From Streptomyces sp. NBC_01707 (GTDB taxonomy: Bacteria; Actinomycetota; Actinomycetes; Streptomycetales; Streptomycetaceae): a DNA stretch of 64,000 nucleotides. The notes under the pieces were generated by a model. It did not search any database, was not told the DNA's origin, and worked only from the letters and a program-made list of their open reading frames with translations. Of the stretch, positions 52,478 through 60,648 are shown piece after piece; position 1 is the first letter of the stretch; each line of letters begins with the position of its first letter. The position numbers were made by a program, and so were the translations under genes. The stretch covers positions 8,742,001 through 8,806,000 of the forward strand of contig NZ_CP109190.1 in assembly GCF_041438805.1 (NCBI RefSeq), in the 5' to 3' direction.

Positions 52478-52886
52478 GGGGAGTCCTGCGCCGTGCAGTG
52501 GTGGCTGCTGAGCCCCGACAGCGGGCCGCGTCCACCGTCTCCGGCGAATGGGGGACGTCGTCGACCATCGGTGTCGCCTGGCCTGACCACACCGGTGCGC
52601 ACTCCGGCCGGTCCTCGCTGCGCGAGCCGGCCAGGCTCTGTGCGTGCGGGCAGTCGGGTCCGGCGGATCGCTTTGCGGACCGGCTCATGGTCGGTGCACA
52701 GCAGATTGACCGTGTAAGGCGGCGGGGCGGGGCCTGTCGGTAAGTACGCGGCCCCACCCGGATTCATTGCGGCCCTGTGAACAGTCCACCACCCGGGAAT
52801 ACATGCATGCCGCACGGAGCTCTTGCAGCTGTAGCCGGTAACGGCTGCCGAGGTGGCCGATGCCATGAACCGGAGCGAGGGAGCTC

Positions 52887-53810
52887 ATGCCCAAGGCGTA
52901 CGTATTCACCCGCAGCGGCGGACCGGAGGTGGAAGCCCTCGTCGAGCAGGAGGCGCCCACCCCCGGGCCCGGGGAACTGCTCGTCGCGGTCCGTGCCGCC
53001 GGGGTCAACCCGGTCGACTGGAAGCTGCGCAACGGATACACCAGGCCCGGCAGCGAACCGCCGCAGTATCCCGCCGTGTTCGGTAGCGAAGCGGCCGGGG
53101 TGGTCGAGCAGGTCGGCCCCGGAGTCGACGAGTTCGCAGTCGGGGACGCGGTCTTCGGCAACCCGCTGACCGGTGGTTACGCCGAGTACACCCTGATGCC
53201 CGTCGCGGTCACCGCGCACAAGCCGGAGGGGCTGTCGTTCACCGACGCGGCCGCACTGCCGGTCGCGGCGGCCACCGCGTACGACGGCATTCGCCAGCTG
53301 GACCCCGCGCCCGGATCGACCCTGCTGATCAACGGCGCCGGAGGCGGCGTCGGTGTGGCAGCGGTGCAGCTCGCACGCCACTTCGGGGTCCGGGTCATCG
53401 GTACGGCGAGCGCGGCCAAGAAGGACTTCGTCGAGTCGCTCGGCGCCGTGCACGTACCGGCCGGACCCGGCGTCGTCGACCGCGTGCGGGCAGTGGCCCC
53501 GGACGGGGTCGACGCGGTCTACGACCTGGTAGGCGGTGACGCCCTGCGGGCCGTCGCGGAGCTGCTCACGGACCGGAAGCGGCTGATCAGCGCAGGGGGC
53601 AAGCCGCTGGCCGTGGAACTCGGCGGGGCAGCCGTCGTCCGGGCCCGTACCGCCGCCGTTCTCGACGAAGTGGCCCGCCTCGCCGTCAGCGGCGCCTTCA
53701 GGACGTACGTGACACAGACCTACCCGCTCGCCGAAGCCGCCACGGCGCTGCGCGCGGTGGAGAGCGGACACACCCGCGGAAAGATCGTGATCGAGGTGGC
53801 CGCCGCATGA
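52887..53810 (+). CDS. NADPH:quinone oxidoreductase-like medium-chain reductase
   Basis: 307 aa. The zinc-free MDR fold: RAAGVNPVDWKLRNGY, FGSEAAGVVEQVG and the cofactor loop LLINGAGGGVGVAAVQLA. Zinc ligands are absent, as in quinone oxidoreductases. ATG 52887 follows GAGGGAG. Coupled by a 4-bp overlap to the acetyltransferase gene. Confidence 0.88.
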   Translation: MPKAYVFTRSGGPEVEALVEQEAPTPGPGELLVAVRAAGVNPVDWKLRNGYTRPGSEPPQYPAVFGSEAAGVVEQVGPGVDEFAVGDAVFGNPLTGGYAEYTLMPVAVTAHKPEGLSFTDAAALPVAAATAYDGIRQLDPAPGSTLLINGAGGGVGVAAVQLARHFGVRVIGTASAAKKDFVESLGAVHVPAGPGVVDRVRAVAPDGVDAVYDLVGGDALRAVAELLTDRKRLISAGGKPLAVELGGAAVVRARTAAVLDEVARLAVSGAFRTYVTQTYPLAEAATALRAVESGHTRGKIVIEVAAA

Positions 53811-54571
53811 GCGCCGCGTACCCCACGGTCCCCGGGGCGCACCCGCTGGACAACCCGGCCCGCGCCTCGCTGACCGGACCGCACGCCCATTTCGCCGAGC
53901 GTCTGGGCCGCGTTCTTCGCTATCCGGCCGACGTCTCGCCCTGGCTCGCACTGCCGGATCTCCCGGACGCGGAGGACTGGGCCGACGTTGCGGCACTCGC
54001 CGGCCCCGGAGCGTCCGTCACCCTCACCGCGCTGCGTGAGCCGCCGCCCGGCGACTGGGAGGTCACCTTCCGCGCGGAGGGCGTCCAGCTCGTCGACGAC
54101 GGGGTGGCAGCGGCCCCCGAGCCGGAGGCCGTCCTCCTCGGCCCGGCCGATGTGCCGGAGATGCTCGACCTGGTCGCACGGACCCGCCCCGGACCGTTCC
54201 TGCCACGCACCGTCGAGCTCGGCACCTACCTGGGTATCCGCCGCGACGGGGCCCTCGTGGCCATGGCCGGGGAACGGCTTCACCCGACCGGCTGGAGCGA
54301 GATCAGCGGCGTCTGCACGGACGAATCCGTGCGCGGCCAGGGGCTGGCCACACGGCTCGTACTCGCCGTGGCCCACGAGATCAGGGAGCGTGGCGAGACG
54401 CCGTTCCTGCACGCGTCGGCAACCAACACGAACGCCATCAGGCTCTACGAGTCGCTGGGCTTCCGGCTCCGGCGCCGGACATCGTTCCTCTCCGTCGTCG
54501 TACCGCCGGACCTGCCGGTGTCCGACCGCACCCGCGGCGCGGACGACGCGCGGGCGGAAGCGTTGCGCTGA
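53807..54571 (+). CDS. GNAT-family acetyltransferase, FR47-like
   Basis: 254 aa. An N-terminal domain of about 110 aa precedes the GNAT fold; the acetyl-CoA loop is CTDESVRGQGLATRLV and the late strand ASATNTNAIRLYESLGFRL. ATG 53807 overlaps the oxidoreductase stop (ATGA). The substrate is unknown. Confidence 0.87.
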   Translation: MSAAYPTVPGAHPLDNPARASLTGPHAHFAERLGRVLRYPADVSPWLALPDLPDAEDWADVAALAGPGASVTLTALREPPPGDWEVTFRAEGVQLVDDGVAAAPEPEAVLLGPADVPEMLDLVARTRPGPFLPRTVELGTYLGIRRDGALVAMAGERLHPTGWSEISGVCTDESVRGQGLATRLVLAVAHEIRERGETPFLHASATNTNAIRLYESLGFRLRRRTSFLSVVVPPDLPVSDRTRGADDARAEALR

Positions 54572-54617
54572 CCTCGAGCCGTCGCTCCCGCAGTCCCGCT
54601 TCCTGCATCTGCAGTCC

Positions 54618-54673
54618 CGGTCCGGAAGTCCCGGACCGAAGGAAGGGACCTTCGGCCCGGGACTTCCGGACCG
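54618..54673. terminator. 56-nt near-perfect hairpin
   Basis: Outer arms of 17 bp (54618-54634 and 54657-54673) and inner arms of 7 bp (54636-54642 and 54649-54655) leave a 6-nt loop and one A/C mismatch. Located 46 nt after the acetyltransferase stop. The arms contain GGACTTCC, so it may also act in DNA. Confidence 0.85.
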
Positions 54674-54698
54674 AATTGCCGTCGGTCCGCCCCGCCCC

Positions 54699-54710
54699 GG
54701 GACTTTTGGC
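54699..54710 (+). promoter_or_regulatory. GGGACTTTTGGC element before the PP2C gene
   Basis: Resembles a DevR/DosR-type dormancy box half (GGGACT core). About 104 bp upstream of the PP2C start. Weak evidence by itself. Confidence 0.3.
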
Positions 54711-54813
54711 ACGGCCCATGAGGCCGTAAGCCTCGTGTGCCGAACGCCGGATGCCGGGTGGACTGGAAGATGAGTGCCGGAACCCTCCGGCGCCTGCAGG
54801 AGGAGGCAGTGCA

Positions 54814-56025
54814 GTGACGATCGGGCTCCAGCGCTCCGCAGCCGTACGCAGTGCGGTGCTGCCGGTGACCGACGCAGGGGAAGCCGAGGCCTCCGCGGCC
54901 CGGGTCGGGAACGCGGCGTTGTTCGGCGGTCTGGCTCTGCTGACCGCTTTGATCGTCGTCCTTGACGTGACGACCGGCAACGACCTGCGCATCGTGCCTC
55001 TGCTGGTCGTCGTGCCCGCATTTGTCTCGGTCTTCGGCACCATCCGGCAGACGGTGGGCGTCGCCACCTGGATCATGGCCGTCGTCGTCGCTTCCCGGCT
55101 GGTGTCCGGGGGGTCGTTCTGGGATCTTGCCAGCGGAGTCGTCTTCACGGTGCTGGCCTGTGGCCTGGGTGTCGGTTCCTGTGTGCTGCGGATCCGTCAC
55201 GCCACCGAGATCGCCAGACTGCGCACCGCGGCGGTCGCTCTCCAACGGCAGATCCTGCGCCCGCTGCCCGTCCTGACCGGCCATGTCGTCGCCCACGGGG
55301 TCTACGCCCCGATCGAGGAGGACCGGCTGGTCGGGGGCGACATCTACGAGATCGTCGAATCGCCCTACGGAACACGGGTGATCATCGGCGATGTCCAGGG
55401 CAAGGGGATCGCGGCCATCGGAGCGGGGTTCGCCGCACTCGGCGCGTTCCGGGAGGCGGCCATCCGCGAGCCCACCCTGACCGGAGTGGCGGACGCACTG
55501 GAGGACGCGGTCGTCCGCCACAACACCTTCTCCGCCCAGACCGGTGAGACCGAACGTTTCGTCACCGCCCTGATCCTCGGCATCGACGACGGCGACCGGG
55601 TGCTGGCCGTGAACTGCGGCCATCTGCCTCCCCGGCTGCTGCATGACGGTGCTGCCGCCCCGGTGCCGCTCCGGCAGACCTCCGTCCCGCTCGGCATGGC
55701 CGAGCTCAGCAGCGAGCCGCGCGTGGCGGAACAACTCGACTTCCCGTCCGGCGCGACGCTCCTGGTCTTCACCGACGGAGTGACCGAGGCCCGCAACTCC
55801 GTCGGCACCTTCTACCCGCTGGACACCCGGCTCGGCCGCTGGGCAGGGAGCGGGTCGCGCGAGGTGCTGGACGCCCTCCATGCGGATCTCGACGCCTTCA
55901 CCGGCGGCGTACGACGCGACGACATCGCGGTACTCGCGCTGCGCAGGGCGCCGGCCGGGAGCCGCAGCCCCGTACTGGCCGGCGAGGGCGCGCGACGTGC
56001 TGCGCAGGCATTCGGCGAACGGTAG
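54814..56025 (+). CDS. Membrane-bound PP2C/SpoIIE-type serine phosphatase (RsbU-like)
   Basis: 403 aa from GTG 54814 (AGGAGGAGG 7 nt upstream). Four hydrophobic segments (about 35-125) anchor a C-terminal SpoIIE domain: GGDIYEIVESPYGTRVIIGDVQGKG and FTDGVTEARN. The metal-binding aspartates are intact. Such enzymes dephosphorylate anti-anti-sigma factors in stress or development pathways. Confidence 0.88.
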   Translation: MTIGLQRSAAVRSAVLPVTDAGEAEASAARVGNAALFGGLALLTALIVVLDVTTGNDLRIVPLLVVVPAFVSVFGTIRQTVGVATWIMAVVVASRLVSGGSFWDLASGVVFTVLACGLGVGSCVLRIRHATEIARLRTAAVALQRQILRPLPVLTGHVVAHGVYAPIEEDRLVGGDIYEIVESPYGTRVIIGDVQGKGIAAIGAGFAALGAFREAAIREPTLTGVADALEDAVVRHNTFSAQTGETERFVTALILGIDDGDRVLAVNCGHLPPRLLHDGAAAPVPLRQTSVPLGMAELSSEPRVAEQLDFPSGATLLVFTDGVTEARNSVGTFYPLDTRLGRWAGSGSREVLDALHADLDAFTGGVRRDDIAVLALRRAPAGSRSPVLAGEGARRAAQAFGER

Positions 56026-56162
56026 ACGACGGGCATCTGCTGGTCCCCGTCCGGATCGTCGACGCCAACCTCAGGTGGTCTTCCGCTCCGGTCGGTGCCG
56101 AGCAACGAGCTCGTAGCGGGCGATCCGAGTCACGGCGAGGCGCCCACAGCGCCGTCCCGTGC

Positions 56163-56717
56163 TCAGAGCACCGAAGGGTCGGCGAAATCCACTTCCGACG
56201 CGGGCAGCACACGGATGTTCCGCCCGGGGAAGTCGATGTGCCGGTAGATCTCGTTGTGGTGCGCGATCGACTGCCCCGGCCGGACGTAATCGCCGGAGTC
56301 GGGACGGACGGATGTGGTGTGCCCGTCGGCGACCAGCACCACGTCGTACCGGTGGCTCAGCGCCTGCCGCGCCGTGGTGTCCACGCAGATCTCGGTCGCG
56401 AACCCGGTGACGACCACCTCGGTGACTCCCAGCGCCGTGAGGGTCTTGTCGAGATGCGTGTCCAGGAAGCTGTCCGCGCTGGTCTTGTGGACGACCTGCT
56501 CGTCTGCGGCGGGCGCGAGGTCGGGCACGATCTGCCAGCCCTCGGTACCGGCCTCCATGCCGTTGCCCCGGTGCTGGATGGTCACGACCGGTACGCCGGC
56601 GGCTCTGGCGCGTTCGCGGAGTCCGGCGATCACGGCGACGGTCTCCGCGGCCCGGTGCGCGATCGCCACCAAGCTGTTCTGCATGTCGATCACGAGCAGC
56701 GCGGAGGAGTGAGGCAT
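56163..56717 (-). CDS. Isochorismatase-like cysteine hydrolase
   Basis: 184 aa from ATG 56717. Triad Asp in VIDMQN, Lys in VVHKTSADSF and Cys in ATEICVD. Second member of this superfamily in the window; sequences differ clearly from the one at 5651. Substrate not predictable. Confidence 0.88.
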   Translation of the reverse strand: MPHSSALLVIDMQNSLVAIAHRAAETVAVIAGLRERARAAGVPVVTIQHRGNGMEAGTEGWQIVPDLAPAADEQVVHKTSADSFLDTHLDKTLTALGVTEVVVTGFATEICVDTTARQALSHRYDVVLVADGHTTSVRPDSGDYVRPGQSIAHHNEIYRHIDFPGRNIRVLPASEVDFADPSVL

Positions 56718-56801
56718 GTGCCCACCGTAGCGGGCTCCCCCGGGCAGCGAGGTGGTCCCGGCGAAACGGCCTCCATGGGCCCGCACCGGGGCGTCCGGTG
56801 A

Positions 56802-57536
56802 TCAGTGCGATCCGGGCGGGGCCGTGCGTATCCGTATCAGCGCGGCGCCGAGCCCCAGCCAGACGGCGGCGAACAGCCATCCGGCCGCCACGTCCGTCGC
56901 CCAGTGCACTCCGAGCAGAACCCGGCTCGTCCCGACGGCTGCGGCCCAGCAGCCGAGCAGGACGGCTGCGGCGGCGGTGCCGGTGCCTCTGCCAGGGGCA
57001 GCGGCGCGGGCCCGGCGAAGCCGCGCCCGGTGACCGATTGCCGCCACCAGCAGACCCGCCGTCAGCGCGGATGTCGTCGCGTGCCCGGACGGGAAGGCGA
57101 ACCCGGAGGCGTGGGTCGCCCAGTCGCCCGCCGCCGGGCGGGGGCGTGCGATCGCTTCCATCAGGCAGAGGCGTAGTGCCTGCCCGAGCAGCAGGAAGGC
57201 GAGGGCGCCTGCCGCGTACGTCAGGCGGTGGCGTACGTCCCGGCCGGCGGTCAGCCCGGCGGCCACGGCGGCGGCGTAAGGGAACACACCTGTACCCGTC
57301 GCCGTGACCGCCCTGGACACGCTGACGACAGCGGCGGGCCGATGGTGGAGGGACCAGGTGTGCGCGGCCCGGTCGATCGGCAGCACGGACCCGTGCCGGG
57401 CCGTGAGGACCACCGCCGTCAGGCCCAGGAATCCGACGACCCCGATCAGTGCGGCCCCGAGCGCCGTACGGATGCGAGGTGCGATCGGATCCTCGGGGAA
57501 CCGGGCCTGCTCCACCGCCGAGGTCTCCCCGCTCAC
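56802..57536 (-). CDS. PAP2-family membrane phosphatase
   Basis: 244 aa from GTG 57536, overlapping the upstream gene's stop by 4 bp. The PAP2 signature is ARPRPAAGD, FPSGHATTS and SRVLLGVHWATDVAAG, with six membrane segments. It hydrolyses lipid phosphates such as undecaprenyl pyrophosphate or phosphatidic acid. Last gene of a three-gene operon. Confidence 0.9.
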   Translation of the reverse strand: MSGETSAVEQARFPEDPIAPRIRTALGAALIGVVGFLGLTAVVLTARHGSVLPIDRAAHTWSLHHRPAAVVSVSRAVTATGTGVFPYAAAVAAGLTAGRDVRHRLTYAAGALAFLLLGQALRLCLMEAIARPRPAAGDWATHASGFAFPSGHATTSALTAGLLVAAIGHRARLRRARAAAPGRGTGTAAAAVLLGCWAAAVGTSRVLLGVHWATDVAAGWLFAAVWLGLGAALIRIRTAPPGSH

Positions 57537-58135
57537 CGCGCCGCCACCAGTGGACGCAGCCGGCTCTCGCGCAGCCGTGCGACGGCCGGAGCGCAGCGTC
57601 GGGCGGCGACGGTCAGCGGCAGGGCTACGAGCGCACCGGTGACCAGCCCGATGAGCACGTCGTGCGGATAGTGCACACCGATCCAGACCCGCGACACCGC
57701 CATCAGCAGCGCCGCAGGGACGGCGACCGCGCCGAGCCGGCGGTCGGTCAGCAGGATCGCGACCGTCGCGGCTGCCGCAACGGCGGCGTGATTGCTGGGG
57801 AAGGACCAGTCGCCCAGCGGCGGGCATACCTCCACGGTGACCGCATGCAGGGTGCGGCACGGCCGCTGTTCATGGACGGCGAGCTTCAGCAGATCGTTGG
57901 CCCCGTAGGCGGCCACCACGATCAGGGGCGCACAGAGCGCCATGGCCGCGCGGGTCGGGTCCCAGGCGCGGGACCGCCACCAGGCCGCGAGCATCAGCAC
58001 GGCGTAGAGCCCGAGACCGTAGTCCGACCAGGCGTGGATCGTGGAGTCCAGAGCGGCGGGGGACTGCCGGGCGAGCTCGGTGATCGAGGTGTAGAGGCCA
58101 CCGTCGAGCGAGGTGGCGGTCGAGGCGAGCAGCAT
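57533..58135 (-). CDS. PAP2-family membrane phosphatase
   Basis: 200 aa. KLAVHEQRPCRTL, FPSNHAAVAAAATV and SRVWIGVHYPHDVLIG form the active site; the PSNH variant of PSGH is tolerated in the family. One-base overlap with the DedA gene (TGATG) indicates tight coupling. Confidence 0.9.
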   Translation of the reverse strand: MLLASTATSLDGGLYTSITELARQSPAALDSTIHAWSDYGLGLYAVLMLAAWWRSRAWDPTRAAMALCAPLIVVAAYGANDLLKLAVHEQRPCRTLHAVTVEVCPPLGDWSFPSNHAAVAAAATVAILLTDRRLGAVAVPAALLMAVSRVWIGVHYPHDVLIGLVTGALVALPLTVAARRCAPAVARLRESRLRPLVAAR

Positions 58136-58803
58136 CAGTTCCGGTCTCCTTCGGCGGCGCGCCCGCCGCGCGAGCGCAGCAGCTCGGCAGCGAGGGGGAT
58201 GAGGGAGACGACGACCACGACGGCCACGATCGGCAGGAGATAGCGGTCCACATTCGGCACCGACGACCCCAGCCCGTAGCCCGCGAGCACCAGCCCGACC
58301 GTCCAGATCGTTCCGCCGACGATCTGCCAGAGCGCGAACTGCCCGGCCGGCACGTTGAGCGCCCCGGCCAAGGGGTTGAGCACCGTACGCACCACGGGGA
58401 CGAAGCGGGCCAGCACGATCGCCCGCGCATGGCCGTATCTGTCGAGCAGTTCCTCCGCGCGGCTCGCGCCCTCGTGCAGTCTCCTGGCCCGGCTCCGGGC
58501 CAGCAGGGCGCGGCCGCCGCGGCGCCCGATCCAGTACCCGGTCTGTGCGCCGAGCAGCGCACCGATCACGGAAGCGATGAGCACCTGGGACAGGGCCAGA
58601 CGGACCGGGCCGTGGGTGCCGGGAACACTGAGCAGTCCCGCGGTGAACAGCAGGGAGTCGCCGGGGAGGAAGAAGCCGACGAGCAGCCCTGTCTCGGCGA
58701 ACAGCACGGCCGCGATGCCCAGTACGCCGAACGCGGCGAGCAGTGACCCCGCGTCCAGCAGGTTCACCGCTTGCGGCGCGGCCGCCAGTGAGGATACGGA
58801 CAC
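58135..58803 (-). CDS. DedA-family membrane protein
   Basis: 222 aa from GTG 58803, which has GGGAGG upstream. DedA features: FAETGLLVGFFLPGDSLLFTAG, the ARFVPVVRTVLNPLAGALNV motif and several membrane helices. DedA proteins flip undecaprenyl phosphate or other lipids, so the pairing with two PAP2 lipid phosphatases makes functional sense. Confidence 0.92.
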   Translation of the reverse strand: MSVSSLAAAPQAVNLLDAGSLLAAFGVLGIAAVLFAETGLLVGFFLPGDSLLFTAGLLSVPGTHGPVRLALSQVLIASVIGALLGAQTGYWIGRRGGRALLARSRARRLHEGASRAEELLDRYGHARAIVLARFVPVVRTVLNPLAGALNVPAGQFALWQIVGGTIWTVGLVLAGYGLGSSVPNVDRYLLPIVAVVVVVSLIPLAAELLRSRGGRAAEGDRN

Positions 58804-58857
58804 GGCGGAGGGCCTCCCATAATGGTGAGCGGGCGTTCCGGCGGAACGCTCGACTGA

Positions 58858-58890
58858 CTACAGTGATGTAGACGGTCTACATCACTGTAG
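58858..58890. promoter_or_regulatory. BlaI/MecI-type operator, double dyad
   Basis: Perfect 15-bp arms (58858-58872 and 58876-58890) around a 3-nt spacer. Each arm is itself a CTACA-N4-TGTAG palindrome, matching the TACAnnTGTA-type sites of BlaI/MecI regulators. It is 25 bp before blaI and 54 bp before the divergent dedA gene, so both promoters can be repressed together. Confidence 0.9.
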
Positions 58891-58915
58891 ACGCTCAAGG
58901 CGGGAGGAGAGTTCC

Positions 58916-59383
58916 ATGTCCCAGGCGCAGGGGATATCGAGCGGGGATCCGGACCCGCTCGGGCCCGGTGAGACAAGCCCTCGACCGCATGGCGGGCCGG
59001 GCCCTGAGTCCGGTTCGGCGCCGAGCGCGGAGCGACGGCCGGCCGGGGAGCTGGAATCCACGGTCCTGGCGGCCCTGTGGGCGGCCGACGCCCCGCTCAC
59101 CCCCGGTCAGGTGCAGGGCGCCCTCGGCGCGCCCCTGGCCCGCACCACCGTCACCACGATCCTGACCAGGCTGTACGAGAAGGGCACGGTCACCCGCACC
59201 CGTTCGGGGCGCGGCTTCGCGTACACCCCCACCGAGGACGCGCCCGGTCTCACCGCCCGCCGGATGCACAGCGAACTGCGGAAGGAGGAGGACCGCAGCA
59301 CCGTGCTGGCCCGATTCGTCTCGCAGCTCACCGACGAGGACGAGCAGCTGCTCAGGGAGCTGCTCGACGGAGACACCCGATGA
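58916..59383 (+). CDS. BlaI/MecI-type repressor
   Basis: 155 aa from ATG 58916 (GGAGGAG upstream). The winged helix reads ELESTVLAALWAADAPLTPGQVQ, RTTVTTILTRLYEKGTVTR; the C-terminal dimerisation helix follows. An N-terminal disordered extension of about 42 aa is unusual. Binds the double dyad beside it and is probably inactivated by proteolysis through the M56 partner. Confidence 0.92.
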   Translation: MSQAQGISSGDPDPLGPGETSPRPHGGPGPESGSAPSAERRPAGELESTVLAALWAADAPLTPGQVQGALGAPLARTTVTTILTRLYEKGTVTRTRSGRGFAYTPTEDAPGLTARRMHSELRKEEDRSTVLARFVSQLTDEDEQLLRELLDGDTR

Positions 59384-60321
59384 TCTACGCCGTGTGGGTT
59401 CCGCTGCTGACGCCGTTCGTCGCGGTCCCAGCGGCCCGCCGCCTGGCGGATGCCCTGTCACCCGTGCGCGCCGTGCGGCTGCTCGCCTCGACGGCCGTCG
59501 GCCTCGCCCTGTTCAGCACGCTCGCCCTGGTGCTGCTCGTGGTGCCCGGCGCGACCCGGCTCTCCGCCGTCGCCGCGGTCGGCGAACTCGTGAAGCCGCT
59601 TGCCGACGCCGCACCCGACGTGACCGTCCCGCTCGCAGCCGCCGCAGTCGCCCTGTTGGCCGGGTGCGCCGTCGCAGTCACCCGCACGGCCCGCCGCCAC
59701 TGGGCGGAGCTGCATCGCGCAGGCGTGCCGGGCAACGGCTCGGACGGTGAACTGGCCGTCGTGCGCGACAACCGCCCCGACGCCTATGCGCTGCCCGGTC
59801 TCCCCGGCAGCCCCGGCCGGATCGTCGTCACCACCGGAATGCTGCGCGCCCTGGACCCCGCCGAACGAGACGCCCTGCTCGCACACGAGCGCGCCCACCT
59901 CGCGGGTCGCCACCACCTCTTCCTCGCGGCAGCCGAACTGGCCGCCCTCTGCCACCCCGCGCTGCGCTTCCTGCGTGCCCCCATGGGCTACGCGCTGGAG
60001 CGCTGCGCCGACGAGGCGGCGGCCGTGGCGGTCGGCGACCGGCGGGTCGCGGCACGCGCGATCGGCCGAGCCGCGCTCGCCGTGCGCGCCGCCGAAGAAG
60101 TCGAGGGTCGTCCCCGCGTGGCGCTCGCCGCAACGGCGGGGCCGGTACCGCGCCGGGTCGCGGCGCTGCTCGGCCGGGCGACCCCCCGGCCGCGTGTCGG
60201 CCGTGCGGCCGCGGCGGCACTCCTGGCGTGCCTGGCCCTGTCCGGAGCGGCCGCGCTCGACGCGACACATGATCTGCACAGCAGCATCGAGGTGGCGCAG
60301 GGCGAGAGCCCGGAGCACTGA
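59380..60321 (+). CDS. M56-type membrane metalloprotease, BlaR1-like without a sensor domain
   Basis: 313 aa; ATG 59380 overlaps blaI by 4 bp. Membrane segments surround a cytoplasmic zinc site LLAHERAHLAGRHH (HExxH) and a downstream ERCADEAA. There is no penicillin-binding sensor domain, so the inducing signal is something other than direct beta-lactam acylation. It presumably cleaves the BlaI partner. Confidence 0.9.
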   Translation: MIYAVWVPLLTPFVAVPAARRLADALSPVRAVRLLASTAVGLALFSTLALVLLVVPGATRLSAVAAVGELVKPLADAAPDVTVPLAAAAVALLAGCAVAVTRTARRHWAELHRAGVPGNGSDGELAVVRDNRPDAYALPGLPGSPGRIVVTTGMLRALDPAERDALLAHERAHLAGRHHLFLAAAELAALCHPALRFLRAPMGYALERCADEAAAVAVGDRRVAARAIGRAALAVRAAEEVEGRPRVALAATAGPVPRRVAALLGRATPRPRVGRAAAAALLACLALSGAAALDATHDLHSSIEVAQGESPEH

Positions 60322-60421
60322 GACCGCACGGCGCGGTTCTCCTTCCCGCGAGCGCCGAGCGTGTGCGGCCGGGGCAACTCCTCGCCGACGGCCGGGGTCC
60401 AGGGCTCTGCCCGCCGTCGAG

Positions 60422-60448
60422 CCACGCCGTCGACCGACGACGGCGTGG
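60422..60448 (+). terminator. Hairpin between the M56 gene and the ABC-F leader
   Basis: Perfect 11-bp arms (60422-60432, 60438-60448) with a 5-nt loop, 100 bp after the protease stop. Confidence 0.7.
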
Positions 60449-60462
60449 TTACACTGGCCGTC

Positions 60463-60489
60463 ATGGGTTGGTACTACTTCTTCCGCTGA
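60463..60489 (+). CDS. Eight-residue leader peptide MGWYYFFR upstream of the ABC-F gene
   Basis: ATG 60463 to TGA 60489 encodes Met-Gly-Trp-Tyr-Tyr-Phe-Phe-Arg. Short, aromatic-rich leaders with a basic last residue precede inducible ribosome-protection and rRNA-methylase genes and respond to stalled ribosomes. It lies 160 bp before the ABC-F start. Short length makes it a proposal, but the composition is striking in a GC-rich genome. Confidence 0.6.
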   Translation: MGWYYFFR

Positions 60490-60648
60490 TTCCGGGCAGG
60501 GACGCCACCGCGCGCCGAGCGTCGCCCTGTGACCCGTGCGGTCACCACCGCGTGCTGCGCATCCCTTCTCTCTGCCCATCGGACCCCCGCCTCCGCAGCG
60601 CCCCTTTCGTGCGCCGTCGAGGGCATGCCACCTCAGGGAAGCCCACCC

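Larger units (their letters stand above)
52029..52886. other. 858-bp region without a supported gene
   Basis: Contains the terminator-like hairpin at 52283-52319 and a tandem repeat at 52442-52477. Open frames here lack family features. The promoter of the sulfur operon should lie at its left end and that of the oxidoreductase at its right end (ribosome site GAGGGAG before 52887). Confidence 0.5.

Noticed and set aside
52142..52866. 191-aa plus and 234-aa minus frames in the gene-free region
   Set aside because: No domain features, and a terminator hairpin and tandem repeat lie inside them.
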